Of a stretch of DNA of 64,000 nucleotides, positions 54,181 through 63,614 are shown one piece after another. Under the pieces are notes generated by a model that saw nothing but the letters and a program-made list of their open reading frames with translations, had not been told where the DNA came from and ran no database searches. The first letter of the stretch is position 1. The number at the start of each line of letters is the position of its first letter. The translations under genes were made by a program, and so were the position numbers. The stretch comes from Chamaesiphon sp041738715 (GTDB lineage Bacteria; Cyanobacteriota; Cyanobacteriia; Cyanobacteriales; Chamaesiphonaceae), in NCBI GenBank assembly GCA_041738715.1, contig JBGSPI010000059.1, positions 1 to 64,000 of the forward strand. Reading direction: 5' to 3'.

Positions 54181-55635
54181 TTGAAGTTCCGAAAAATTAG
54201 TAGTGCCTTGGGCACGTTACACTCCTCTCCTCTTTCTAGTTTAGCTCTTGCTAGCGTAAGTGTTGCGATTGTCTGGGGATATTGGCTCTTCAGTCGTTCC
54301 CAATCTAGAATTCCCGCACAATTACCACAACTGCCTCAAGATGAGGCAATTCAAGTTTATTTCAACCACAATCAAGCTACTGAATTTGTCGAACCCTATC
54401 GACGGAAAACTAGACGGGGGGATGATTTAGGGGTGAGGTTAATCGCCGCCATTAATGCGGCTCAGTCACAGATCGATGTCGCAGTTCAAGAGCTACAATT
54501 ACCCCATATCGCTCAAGCTCTAGCAGCTAAGGCGCAGTCAGGGGTGAAGGTGCGAGTAATTTTAGAAAATAACTACAGTCGCCCACTAAGTGAACTATCT
54601 ACAGATGAAGTCGAACATCTTGTGCCGAGAGCGCGAGAAAAGTATCAAGAATTCCGACAGTTGGTAGATCGCGATCGAGATGGTAAACTGACGCAGGCAG
54701 AGATTAACCAGCAAGATGCGTTAATTATCCTGCGGCGTGGGCGTGTTCAAGTGGTAGACGACACGGCTGATAGCTCTAAGGGTAGTGGCTTAATGCACCA
54801 TAAGTTTATGGTGGTGGATGGGTATACCGTGATCGTGACATCGGCGAATTGGACGATGAGCGATATCTATGGCGATTTTAGCCGTCCAGAGAGTGAGGGC
54901 AATGCCAATAATCTGGTGCAGATCCAGAGTGCGGAATTAGCACAAGCATTTACGACTGAATTTAACCTGATGTGGGGTGATGGCAATCCTGGTAATTCGG
55001 TGAGCCAATTTAAGGCGCGGAAGCCTGCTCGTCCACTGAGGGAGGTGATTGTAGGCAAGACCAGAGTTTTAGTGCAGTTTTCACCCACCTCGCCCCAACA
55101 ACCATGGGTGGATAGTAGTAATGGCACGATTGGTCAGTTTGTGGCAGCTAGTCAAGAACAGGTGAATTTAGCTTTATTTGTCTTTTCTGAACCAGCTTTG
55201 GGCAAGATGCTACTGTCGCAGCATCAACGTGGAGTGAAAGTTCGCGGTTTAATCGATCGACAATTTGCTTATCGGGATTATAGCTCCGCTTTGCTGCTGA
55301 TGGGTGTAGATGGAGATAATCTCTGTCAGCCCCGCCAAACTGGACTGTCGTTAACGACAATTGGAGTACCGACGTTGCCGATCGGTGACGTATTACATCA
55401 TAAATTTGCGGTACTCGATCGGCGAACGGTAATTACAGGGTCGCATAATTGGTCGAATGCGGCGAACTATCGTAATGATGAAACACTCCTGATGATCGAG
55501 AATAATCCTACCATTGCCGCGCATTTCGATCGAGAGTTTGATCGGTTATATCAAAATGCTGTGCTAGGAGTGCCAGCAAAATTACACCGCCAGGGTTGTA
55601 AATCCACTGAGATGGGTGACTCAGATCAAGATTGA
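54181..55635 (+). CDS. Phospholipase D-like protein with inserted EF-hand
   Basis: A 484-residue secreted or membrane-anchored PLD-family protein with an N-terminal hydrophobic segment (about 20-37). Two HxKxxxxD motifs, H206-K208-D213 (LMHHKFMVVDG) and a second one in LHHKFAVLDRR, form the catalytic pair. Just before the first HKD lies a complete EF-hand loop (D163 to E174: DRDRDGKLTQAE), unusual in PLD enzymes and suggesting Ca2+ control. Both HKD halves carry the downstream TSANW / GSHNWSNAANYRND blocks. The start is a TTG, with CTTTTCCC upstream and no good ribosome site. Confidence 0.88.
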   Translation: MKFRKISSALGTLHSSPLSSLALASVSVAIVWGYWLFSRSQSRIPAQLPQLPQDEAIQVYFNHNQATEFVEPYRRKTRRGDDLGVRLIAAINAAQSQIDVAVQELQLPHIAQALAAKAQSGVKVRVILENNYSRPLSELSTDEVEHLVPRAREKYQEFRQLVDRDRDGKLTQAEINQQDALIILRRGRVQVVDDTADSSKGSGLMHHKFMVVDGYTVIVTSANWTMSDIYGDFSRPESEGNANNLVQIQSAELAQAFTTEFNLMWGDGNPGNSVSQFKARKPARPLREVIVGKTRVLVQFSPTSPQQPWVDSSNGTIGQFVAASQEQVNLALFVFSEPALGKMLLSQHQRGVKVRGLIDRQFAYRDYSSALLLMGVDGDNLCQPRQTGLSLTTIGVPTLPIGDVLHHKFAVLDRRTVITGSHNWSNAANYRNDETLLMIENNPTIAAHFDREFDRLYQNAVLGVPAKLHRQGCKSTEMGDSDQD

Positions 55636-55701
55636 GATCTAGACTCCCCAATGAACGAAAAATGTTATAACGATCAATGACACTAAGAATGCCAATTTTT
55701 C

Positions 55702-57534
55702 ATGACTAATGTTACAAAGTCTAGCGATTCTCAGATCAAATCGCCAGTTCTACCTGATACTGATTGGCGGTTACTGCTGAGACTAGTACCCTATGCTAGG
55801 CGTAGTGGCAAGTTATTATTAGTATCGTTTTGTTTGCTAATTCCGCTAGCGATCGCTAATGCCATTCAACCTTTAATTATCGGTCAATCAATCTCTAAAA
55901 TCAGAGGTGAGAAAACGTGGGAGTTTGTAAGTGATTTACCCATGCTGGATGGGCTAAATTTGCTGACGCTGCTGCTGATGGGGACGGTGATAGTTAAGTT
56001 AATTTTGACAGCAATCCAGGGATATACAGTTCAACGAATTGGTCAGCAAATCACCGCAGACATTCGGAATGATTTGTTCGATCGAGTGACATCTTTGGCA
56101 GTAAGATTTTTCGATCGCACTCCGGTGGGTAAGTTAATTACTCGACTGACAAATGATGTGGAAGCCTTGGGTGATGTGTTTACCACTGGAGCGATTGGGA
56201 TTATTAGCGATCTATTTTCGATCGTTGTCATGATTTATTATATGTTTGCCCTACAATGGCAAATCGCCTCAATTTTATTACTAATGATGATTCCCGTAAC
56301 GGCATTAGTAATTTATTTTCAACATGAGTATCGCAAGGCAAATTATCGAGCTAGAGAAGAGTTATCGCTCCTGAACTCGATGTTGCAAGAAAATGTAGTC
56401 GGTATTAATGTCGTTCAACTTTTTAGACGTGAAAAATATAATTCTGAACTATTTCGGACGATCCGCGATCGCTATATCGGCCAGATTGATAAAACTAACT
56501 TTCATGATTCAGCCGTATCCGCGACATTAGAATGGATTTCCCTTGTGGCAATTGCGGCTGTCCTCTGGTGGGGTGGCTTGATGGTATTGGATAAAAGTTT
56601 AGATTTTGGTACCTTGTCAGCCTTCATTTTATTTGCCCAAAGACTGTTTGAACCACTACGTCAGTTTGCCGAAAAATTTACGGCAATTCAAGCTGGATTT
56701 ACCGCTGTTGAACGAATCAGTGATATTCTCAATGAACCGATCGAAATTAAAGATGTGGATGCAGGGCAAATGTCGAATCTACTGCACATTGATCGGGCTG
56801 CTCAAGGTGAGATTAAATTCGAGCATGTTTGGTTCGCCTACAAAGATGATGATTATGTAATTCGAGATTTAGATTTCACGATTAAACCGGGTGAGAAAAT
56901 TGCTTTAGTTGGGCCGACAGGGGCAGGGAAAAGTTCGATAATTCGGTTGCTCTGCCGTCTATATGAGCCAACAAAGGGGCGAATTTTAGTCGATGGGGTG
57001 GATATTCGGACGATCGCTCAAGCCGAACTACGTCGATATTTGGGGGTGATTCTTCAGGATGGATTCTTGTTTGCTGGAGATGTCAAAGGCAATATCACCC
57101 TAGGCGAAGATTATACCGAAGCGGAAATTCTCCATGCGGCTAGATCGACAAATGTCGATCGATTTATTAGTGAACTACCTCAAGGATATAATACGCAATT
57201 GCGCGAACGCGGATCTAATCTATCAGCGGGACAAAAACAGTTAATAGCCTTTGCCAGATCGGTAATTCGGAATCCCCGAATTTTAGTCTTGGATGAGGCG
57301 ACTGCGAGTTTAGATGTCGGCACAGAAGCATTAGTTCAAGATGCCCTCGATCGATTAATTGTCGATCGAACCGCAATTATTATTGCTCACCGTCTCTCAA
57401 CAATTCGGAATGTGGATCGGATTTTTGTCCTCAAACAAGGTAGTTTAGCTGAAGCTGGAACTCATGATGAATTACTCGATCGGGGTGGGTTATATGCTAG
57501 TTTATATCAACTACAAATGCTGGGAACTCAGTAA
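55702..57534 (+). CDS. ABC exporter, fused permease-ATPase (half-transporter)
   Basis: A 610-residue type IV ABC exporter. Six transmembrane segments lie in residues ~35-335, with a coupling-helix-like VTSLAVRFFDRTPVGKLITRLTNDVEALGDVF. The nucleotide-binding domain has Walker A GPTGAGKSS, the Q-loop ILQDGFLF, signature LSAGQKQ, Walker B ILVLDEATASLD and the His switch IIAHRLS. The substrate is unknown; MdlB/LmrA-like half-transporters handle lipids, drugs or peptides. It follows the PLD gene by 66 bases and may be in the same transcript. Confidence 0.93.
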   Translation: MTNVTKSSDSQIKSPVLPDTDWRLLLRLVPYARRSGKLLLVSFCLLIPLAIANAIQPLIIGQSISKIRGEKTWEFVSDLPMLDGLNLLTLLLMGTVIVKLILTAIQGYTVQRIGQQITADIRNDLFDRVTSLAVRFFDRTPVGKLITRLTNDVEALGDVFTTGAIGIISDLFSIVVMIYYMFALQWQIASILLLMMIPVTALVIYFQHEYRKANYRAREELSLLNSMLQENVVGINVVQLFRREKYNSELFRTIRDRYIGQIDKTNFHDSAVSATLEWISLVAIAAVLWWGGLMVLDKSLDFGTLSAFILFAQRLFEPLRQFAEKFTAIQAGFTAVERISDILNEPIEIKDVDAGQMSNLLHIDRAAQGEIKFEHVWFAYKDDDYVIRDLDFTIKPGEKIALVGPTGAGKSSIIRLLCRLYEPTKGRILVDGVDIRTIAQAELRRYLGVILQDGFLFAGDVKGNITLGEDYTEAEILHAARSTNVDRFISELPQGYNTQLRERGSNLSAGQKQLIAFARSVIRNPRILVLDEATASLDVGTEALVQDALDRLIVDRTAIIIAHRLSTIRNVDRIFVLKQGSLAEAGTHDELLDRGGLYASLYQLQMLGTQ

Positions 57535-57713
57535 TTGATTAGGATCGCCAAGTGTCTCGATCATCATTACATTTGGCTATACACAGCCTAAATTTTCGCG
57601 ATAGGTTCAGTGAAATCGATCAACCTCCAATGCTATGATCGTTCTCCTATGCCCGTACATTAAGGGTGTAGTGACTGATGGCTATTGCCAATTCAAACTG
57701 AGGATAATCGATC

Positions 57714-58751
57714 GTGGCTGCATCCGGTTCTGTTACTGACTTAGAAATTTCGGCGGCTTTGGATATTAGTGCCGATCTAAATTTTGATTTACCCGATCCT
57801 GAAGATGAGGCAGTAGGCGACTTTGATTTTCAGCAACGGATCGATGATGCTTGGGTTATCTGCGACAGGTTCGATTTGCAAACAGAGATTTGGCGGGGTA
57901 GAATCCTCCGCGCAGTCCGCGATAAAGAGAAAAAAGGCGGTGATGGGCGGGGACAAGGCTTCTTGAACTGGCTCAAGGAAAGAGAACTGAGCAAGAGCCA
58001 AGCCTACGCCTGGATTGAACTGGCAAATAGTGCCGATACCCTACTCGAAAATGGTGAGCTTTCCCCATCTGCGTTAAATAATTTTAGTAAACGTGCATTC
58101 GTTGAAACCGCCAAATCTTCCCCGGAAGTTCAACAATTAGTCACTGATGCGGCTGAAAGAGGAGACCGGATTACTCGGCGCGAAGTCCGCCAACTCTCCG
58201 ATGAATGGTTGGCAATGAGTTCGGATTTAATTCCTGATGAAGTCAAAGAACAAGCTGCCGCAGGAGCCACTCCACCACGCTTTATCGCACCCCTGGTCAA
58301 AGAATTGGAGAAACTACCCGAAGCTCATCAACTCGCCATCAAGGAAGAAATAGCCGCCAATCCCGACATCGATAATATCAAGCTCGTCACCAGTAATGCC
58401 CGCAGTTTATCGAAATATCTCGATGCAGGGGCACAGGTACAAGTTTTAAATGATTCTAAAGTCGATTTACCCACGGCATTGGAAGAAGCTATGCGCGTCG
58501 GCTGTCTACCGGTCGCCGCAGATGTCCTGAAACAAGCAGCCCAACTAGAGCAAACAATGACCAAGTTCTATCTAACTTGGAAACGCTTGGGGAGTTTGGT
58601 AGATAGATTGTATGTCGATACAGGTGCGAGTACACCTAACTTGCGATCGCTAATTGCCTGCATCGAACGCCTCTCTAGCGAAATTGTGGAAGTCCCGCTC
58701 GATGATAGTGGGGAAAACTCGATCCGATTACGAGTGATGACTGGAGAGTGA
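57714..58751 (+). CDS. Uncharacterised 345-residue protein with helix-turn-helix character
   Basis: I do not recognise a named family. The N-terminus is acidic (DLPDPEDEAVGDFDF); a middle region (KERELSKSQAYAWIELANSADTLLE, about 95-120) resembles the ParB/KorB-like helix-turn-helix, with SKSQAYAWIELA as a possible recognition helix. The rest is a long, highly helical, charged section. No Walker or nuclease motif. The GTG start has TAATCGATC before it. It stands between an ABC exporter and ffh, all on the plus strand. Confidence 0.65.
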   Translation: MAASGSVTDLEISAALDISADLNFDLPDPEDEAVGDFDFQQRIDDAWVICDRFDLQTEIWRGRILRAVRDKEKKGGDGRGQGFLNWLKERELSKSQAYAWIELANSADTLLENGELSPSALNNFSKRAFVETAKSSPEVQQLVTDAAERGDRITRREVRQLSDEWLAMSSDLIPDEVKEQAAAGATPPRFIAPLVKELEKLPEAHQLAIKEEIAANPDIDNIKLVTSNARSLSKYLDAGAQVQVLNDSKVDLPTALEEAMRVGCLPVAADVLKQAAQLEQTMTKFYLTWKRLGSLVDRLYVDTGASTPNLRSLIACIERLSSEIVEVPLDDSGENSIRLRVMTGE

Positions 58752-58782
58752 CCGACAATTCGATCTTCCAGAACAGGGATGG

Positions 58783-58805
58783 TTGAGTTTCGGTTTTCGA
58801 CTCAA
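58783..58805 (+). terminator. Weak hairpin before ffh
   Basis: TTGAGT / ACTCAA with an 11-base loop that includes TTTT. It may mark the end of the preceding gene; no T-tract follows the stem. Confidence 0.3.
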
Positions 58806-58890
58806 TCTAGCTTCAAGATCGGTCGATCCGTTACACTAGTCAAAGAAACAAGCCTATCAATCAGCCGATCGACAACTGTTAATTTCTCTT

Positions 58891-60282
58891 ATGTTCGACC
58901 AACTCGCCGAAAGTTTAGAATCAGCCTGGGTAAAACTACGCGGACAAGACAAGATCAAGTCCTCGAATATTCAAGATGCGCTGAAGGAAGTGCGCCGCGC
59001 TCTCCTCTCTGCGGATGTAAACGTCCAGGTGGTTACAAATTTCGTCAAGGAAGTTGAAGCTAAGGCTCAAGGCGCGAACGTACTTTCTGGTGTCCGTCCC
59101 GAACAACAATTCATCAAAATCGTCTATGACGAACTGTTGCGGACGATGGGGGAAACTAATAGTCCCCTTGCCAATGCCGAGCAAAAACCAACAGTGATCC
59201 TGATGGCGGGACTGCAAGGGGCAGGGAAAACTACCGCGACAGCAAAACTTGCCTTGCATTTGCGCAAAGAAAATCGGACTACTTTAATGGTTGCAACTGA
59301 CGTATACCGTCCGGCCGCGATCGATCAATTAATTACCCTGGGCAAGCAAATTGACGTGCCCGTGTTTGAACTTGGTACGGATGCCAATCCAGTCGAAATT
59401 GCCCGTCAAGGCATCGCCAAGGCGCGAGAACTAGGCGTAGATACGGTCATTGTCGATACTGCCGGACGCTTGCAAATCGATGAAAGAATGATGACTGAAT
59501 TAGCCGATGTGAAAGCGGCAATTCAACCGGATGAAGTCTTACTCGTCGTAGACTCGATGATCGGTCAGGAGGCAGCCAATGTCACCATGACTTTCCACGA
59601 GCAAATCGGCATTACTGGAGCGATTTTGACCAAATTGGACGGAGATACCCGTGGGGGTGCAGCCCTCTCCGTTCGGGCGATTTCTGGTCAACCGATTAAA
59701 TTTGTTGGGGTTGGGGAAAAAGTTGAAGCTCTCCAACCATTCTACCCCGATCGGATGGCATCCAGAATTTTGGGCATGGGTGATGTGCTGACCCTGGTAG
59801 AAAAAGCCCAAGAAGAAATCGATATTGCCGATGCTGCTAAACTAACCGAAAAAATTCTCGAAGCTAAATTTGACTTTAATGACTTCATCAAACAGATGCG
59901 GTTGTTAAAAAATATGGGTTCCCTTGGCGGCTTGCTGAAAATGATTCCAGGGATGGGAAAAATATCTGATGGTCAATTAAAACAGGGCGAAGATAAACTC
60001 AAACAGGCTGAAGCGATGATTCAGTCGATGACCAAGGAAGAACGCGGTAATCCTGAGTTGCTATCTAGTACACCCTCTCGCCGGCGGCGAATTGCCAAAG
60101 GTTGCGGTTATTCTGAGAAGGATGTGAATCAATTGATTGCCGAATTTACCCGGATGCGGATGATGATGCAACAGATGACGATGGGTAACTTTCCAGGGAT
60201 GGGTGGCCCACCAGGGATGGGTGGCGGACAAGGTGCGATCAAAAAACCGAAGAAGAAGAAAAAAGGGTTTGGAACTCTATGA
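58891..60282 (+). CDS. ffh: Signal recognition particle protein Ffh
   Basis: Ffh targets nascent membrane proteins. The N-domain (DALKEVRRALLSADVN) is followed by G1 GLQGAGKTT, DTAGRLQ and TKLDGDTRGG of the GTPase. The M domain contains CGYSEKDVNQLIAEFTRMRMMMQQM, which binds the signal sequence and 4.5S RNA. It ends in a Gly/Met-rich and Lys-rich tail. 463 residues, normal. No SRP RNA gene is visible close by. Confidence 0.97.
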   Translation: MFDQLAESLESAWVKLRGQDKIKSSNIQDALKEVRRALLSADVNVQVVTNFVKEVEAKAQGANVLSGVRPEQQFIKIVYDELLRTMGETNSPLANAEQKPTVILMAGLQGAGKTTATAKLALHLRKENRTTLMVATDVYRPAAIDQLITLGKQIDVPVFELGTDANPVEIARQGIAKARELGVDTVIVDTAGRLQIDERMMTELADVKAAIQPDEVLLVVDSMIGQEAANVTMTFHEQIGITGAILTKLDGDTRGGAALSVRAISGQPIKFVGVGEKVEALQPFYPDRMASRILGMGDVLTLVEKAQEEIDIADAAKLTEKILEAKFDFNDFIKQMRLLKNMGSLGGLLKMIPGMGKISDGQLKQGEDKLKQAEAMIQSMTKEERGNPELLSSTPSRRRRIAKGCGYSEKDVNQLIAEFTRMRMMMQQMTMGNFPGMGGPPGMGGGQGAIKKPKKKKKGFGTL

Positions 60283-60323
60283 GCATAGTGTTGAGATAGA
60301 TGTTACTCGATCGAGATGAACTG

Positions 60324-60893
60324 CTAATCCTCTAACCAGCTAAATAATTGACCGACAGTTAGTTGCAAGGACACAGCAAATTCTGGTACGGGTAACAGAT
60401 CGTTTTTTTCTTCAAAAACTGAGATCGTCCGGTCAGCTAGGTAGACAAATACTAGTTCTTCCTCTGGATCGATTAACCAGCCCATTTGAGTACCGTGACT
60501 GAGACAATGCAGGATATTCCGCACGACCTTTGTTTGACTCTGGTCAGGGGATAAAATTTCAATCGTCCAGTCAGGGGCAATGGTAAATACATTAGCAACT
60601 TTCCCATCATCATCACGGGGGATCCGCGCCCAGGTAATCACAGCAATATCTGGGACAGTGGAACGCCCGCCAAATGTACACCGTAGTTCAGGATAAGCGC
60701 GGGCGACCCGATTTGGTTTCAGTAGTGTATTAATCGCATTACCAAGATCCCCCTGAATGGTGCTATGTTTTCCTTGTGGCATTGGTTTTTGGATAATTTG
60801 CCCATCGACAAACTCGCTAGCAGGTTTTGTCTCTGGTAGTTTGAGAAAAGCTTCAAGAGTGAGGGCTTTAATCGGCGATTGAACCATTGCCAC
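60324..60893 (-). CDS. Uma2-family (DUF820) protein
   Basis: A 189-residue Uma2-type protein, not closely similar to the one at 51303. It has IKALTLEAFLKLPETKPASEFVDGQIIQKP, KHSTIQGDLGN, the VPDIAVITWARIP strand with the conserved Asp and the WTIEILSPDQSQTKVVRN block. No partner gene is obvious. Convergent with ffh. Confidence 0.85.
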   Translation of the reverse strand: MAMVQSPIKALTLEAFLKLPETKPASEFVDGQIIQKPMPQGKHSTIQGDLGNAINTLLKPNRVARAYPELRCTFGGRSTVPDIAVITWARIPRDDDGKVANVFTIAPDWTIEILSPDQSQTKVVRNILHCLSHGTQMGWLIDPEEELVFVYLADRTISVFEEKNDLLPVPEFAVSLQLTVGQLFSWLED

Positions 60894-60982
60894 AATAGGT
60901 GATGAGTTATGAGTATTCTATCATGCTAGTTCAGGGAGCTATTCGCTCGACATAGTTGATACTCATAAATCAATCAGACAGA

Positions 60983-62608
60983 TCACTTTTTGAAAATTTT
61001 CCGGCGAATTTGGCCAACAAAATTATCGAATTCCGGTAATTTAAGTTGAGAAACGATCGCGACAAATACACTAAAACCAATTCCCGCAGATAGAGCTAAT
61101 TGCATTAACAAAGTAATCTTATTACTAACAGGGATAAACTGCTGCCAGCCATAACTGATACCCCATGTGACCCCATCTGTTACCATGCTGGCAAGAAATA
61201 TACCCACCAGCGGTAAAAATCCCCGCCAAGGTAAACCATTTAACCGTCGATTCAGTAAAAATAACATCGCGGAGAAAGAGATGAGATTGATACAAACTGT
61301 CGATAAAGTAATCCCCGCAGCCCCAAATGGCTTCCAGAATAAATAGTCGAACAGGAGATTAAAAAAGATATTCACCACACTAATCTTAAATGGTGTACCA
61401 CCATCGCCGAGAGCATAGAATACTCTTACCAGAAGATCTCGGCCTAAAAAAATAAACATCCCAAAACTCGATGCAATTAAAATCGAGCTAACTAACAAGG
61501 AATCCTTGGTTGTAAAGGCACCGTTCTGATAAACTGTTTGGACGATGGGGAAAGATAGAGCCATAATGATCGCACTCAGGGGCATCATGGCAATCCCCGT
61601 GATAATTAATCCCTGGCGAATTCGATCCTTGAGTTTATCCCAATTGTCTGGATCTGTCAGCCTAGAAAATTCGGGCAAGAGAGAGCCTAAAACAACATTA
61701 GAAATAATTCCCAAGGGAGCCTGAATTAACATGCCTGAATACTGCATGGCTGAGGCTGCGCCAACGATGCCCGAAGCAAAGGCATTATCGATAAAAAGAT
61801 TAATTTGGAGCGTACTAGAAGAAAATGTGGCTGGACCAAGAATTTTCAGGACATCTTGCACTCCCTGCCGCCGCCATTCAAAGCGTGGTTTAATCGTCCC
61901 CAATCCGACTCGCCACTGCGCCACAACCTGCACTAACCACTGAAGGATTGCCCCAACTAGTACCGTCCCAGCAATAACTTTGCCACCTAATAGTGCGTAC
62001 TCATGCAAAGCGATTTTATCACCCAAATAAACAGCCAATACCACTACTCCAATGATGGTAGTAACACTAGATAGCAAAGGACTAATCGAGGGCAACCAGT
62101 AGAAATCAGCCGAACTAAGGGTACCGAAACCAATCCCGATAAATCCCGCGAGAACTGCCATTGCTGACATGATTTGCAACTGTTCGATCGCGCTTTGGCG
62201 GACTAAGGCACCTCGAACTGCATCACCAGTATTGAGCAAGTTCGGCGCACTCAGATCGATGACATTGCTGGCAAAGCAAAAAATGAGGATACTAACACCA
62301 ACTAAAATAATACCGACGATCGTCGTTACTGTTTCGACAATCGGGACAGTTTCAGACTGATCTTTTTGCTTTGATAAAACACTGATGATCGCGCTATGAA
62401 ATGGCCCATTCATGCCTCCCAGCAAGATCAGCAAGAATCCAGGCACTGCATAGGCATAAGTGAATGCTTCTACAGCAATTCCATTACCAAAGGCATAAGC
62501 TAGAGTCATTTGACGCACTAGCCCAAATACTTTGCTAATCAGGGTAGCCGCAGCTACAATTCCGGCGATGTTAGCAATCGATTTGCGTGTTTTCTTCGAT
62601 TCAGTCAC
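60983..62608 (-). CDS. murJ: Lipid II flippase MurJ
   Basis: MurJ (MviN) moves lipid II across the inner membrane. The 541-residue protein has about 14 transmembrane segments, with AAATLISKVFGLVRQMTLAYAFG near the N-terminus, GGMNGPFHSAIISVLS and YSGMLIQAPLGIISNVVLGSLLPEFSRL. The cytoplasmic loop arginines (VRQ, FSR) thought to bind the diphosphate are present. It is transcribed with a LapA-domain gene 112 bases upstream on the same strand, but the intergenic gap is long enough for its own promoter. Confidence 0.95.
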   Translation of the reverse strand: MTESKKTRKSIANIAGIVAAATLISKVFGLVRQMTLAYAFGNGIAVEAFTYAYAVPGFLLILLGGMNGPFHSAIISVLSKQKDQSETVPIVETVTTIVGIILVGVSILIFCFASNVIDLSAPNLLNTGDAVRGALVRQSAIEQLQIMSAMAVLAGFIGIGFGTLSSADFYWLPSISPLLSSVTTIIGVVVLAVYLGDKIALHEYALLGGKVIAGTVLVGAILQWLVQVVAQWRVGLGTIKPRFEWRRQGVQDVLKILGPATFSSSTLQINLFIDNAFASGIVGAASAMQYSGMLIQAPLGIISNVVLGSLLPEFSRLTDPDNWDKLKDRIRQGLIITGIAMMPLSAIIMALSFPIVQTVYQNGAFTTKDSLLVSSILIASSFGMFIFLGRDLLVRVFYALGDGGTPFKISVVNIFFNLLFDYLFWKPFGAAGITLSTVCINLISFSAMLFLLNRRLNGLPWRGFLPLVGIFLASMVTDGVTWGISYGWQQFIPVSNKITLLMQLALSAGIGFSVFVAIVSQLKLPEFDNFVGQIRRKIFKK

Positions 62609-62720
62609 AAGTTAATTTGAGAATTGAGAATTAATAGTTCGCCGTCTCCCCGTTTTCCCGACATTCTATGGAGTTGCGCTGCTATTCAACACATATCTTA
62701 GATCGAGTTGTGATTTTTGG

Positions 62721-63572
62721 CTAATTTCTGCGATCTCTGAATTTTGAATTCTCAACTTCCGGATCCTCATCATCAAAATCAAAACCCCAATCTTCCGTAT
62801 CTATATCGCTTTGAGGATTTGATTGTCTTGAGACAATTGGTTCACCAAAATCGACTGGATCGTCATATTCTTCATCAATGTATTCAGGGTCTTCTTCGTC
62901 TGGAGGCTGTTTATAAGGCGGCTGAATCAGTCTAAAGTCCGCATCATAAATCTCTTCTGTGCGAGTTCCTTCTGACTGACGATTTGATCTAGATCTGAAG
63001 TCTAGTTGCTCACGTTCGACTGAGTTTGAGTAAGCTGGTGTATCATCGCTGGTACGGACAGTTTGCTGCTGTGGTGAGGGTAAATCGTCCCACTCCATCT
63101 GACGACTGAAGATCGGTTCGTCTTCCCAATCATCAAGATCTTTAGCTCCGCTGGGCTTGGCTGGTGGTGGAGTACTAAAGTTAGAAGATTGGTTCGAGGT
63201 AGGTTGCTGTTGATTTCGCCCAAATGAGAATCGATTGCGCGATGAGGTTGGATCGATTTTTGGCTCTGGGTTCGATGCTGGATTTGCTGATGAAGTATAG
63301 GTAAAGATATCTTCGTCTTGTGCCTGTAATCGTGTTTGCAATTGCCGAATCTTCTTTGTCAAAGAACGCTGCTGCAAAAATACGAGCAGTTGAATCAAAC
63401 TACTCGATAATATCCCTAACCCTACCGCTATGATTAACCAGATCCCGATCGGTAATGCCACAGTGGGTTGACTTAGCACTACTACCGTCATCAGTACCGA
63501 CAAGTTAGAACCAACTATAATGCCGAAGATAACTAGTACTAGCAGGGTAATAATAATTTTCAGAGGCTGCAT
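62721..63572 (-). CDS. LapA-domain membrane protein with disordered tail
   Basis: The N-terminus has a LapA/DUF1049-type pair of transmembrane helices (about residues 6-27 and 40-64), followed by a basic amphipathic helix (QQRSLTKKIRQLQTRLQAQ). The remaining ~190 residues are low-complexity and rich in Pro, Asp, Glu, Gln and Ser, ending in an acidic stretch. The tail would lie in the cytosol and is probably disordered. Function unknown; similar proteins occur widely in cyanobacteria. A GGGTTAGGG unit lies just upstream of the start. Confidence 0.75.
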   Translation of the reverse strand: MQPLKIIITLLVLVIFGIIVGSNLSVLMTVVVLSQPTVALPIGIWLIIAVGLGILSSSLIQLLVFLQQRSLTKKIRQLQTRLQAQDEDIFTYTSSANPASNPEPKIDPTSSRNRFSFGRNQQQPTSNQSSNFSTPPPAKPSGAKDLDDWEDEPIFSRQMEWDDLPSPQQQTVRTSDDTPAYSNSVEREQLDFRSRSNRQSEGTRTEEIYDADFRLIQPPYKQPPDEEDPEYIDEEYDDPVDFGEPIVSRQSNPQSDIDTEDWGFDFDDEDPEVENSKFRDRRN

Positions 63573-63589
63573 TTTAAGGGTTAGGGAAA

Positions 63590-63614
63590 TTACTGATTAC
63601 TGATTACTGATTAC
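63590..63614. repeat. TTACTGA heptamer tandem repeat
   Basis: Three perfect copies of TTACTGA followed by TTAC fill the gap between ubiX and the LapA-domain gene. Tandem heptamers of this kind (STRR-like) are common in cyanobacterial intergenic DNA. Confidence 0.8.
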
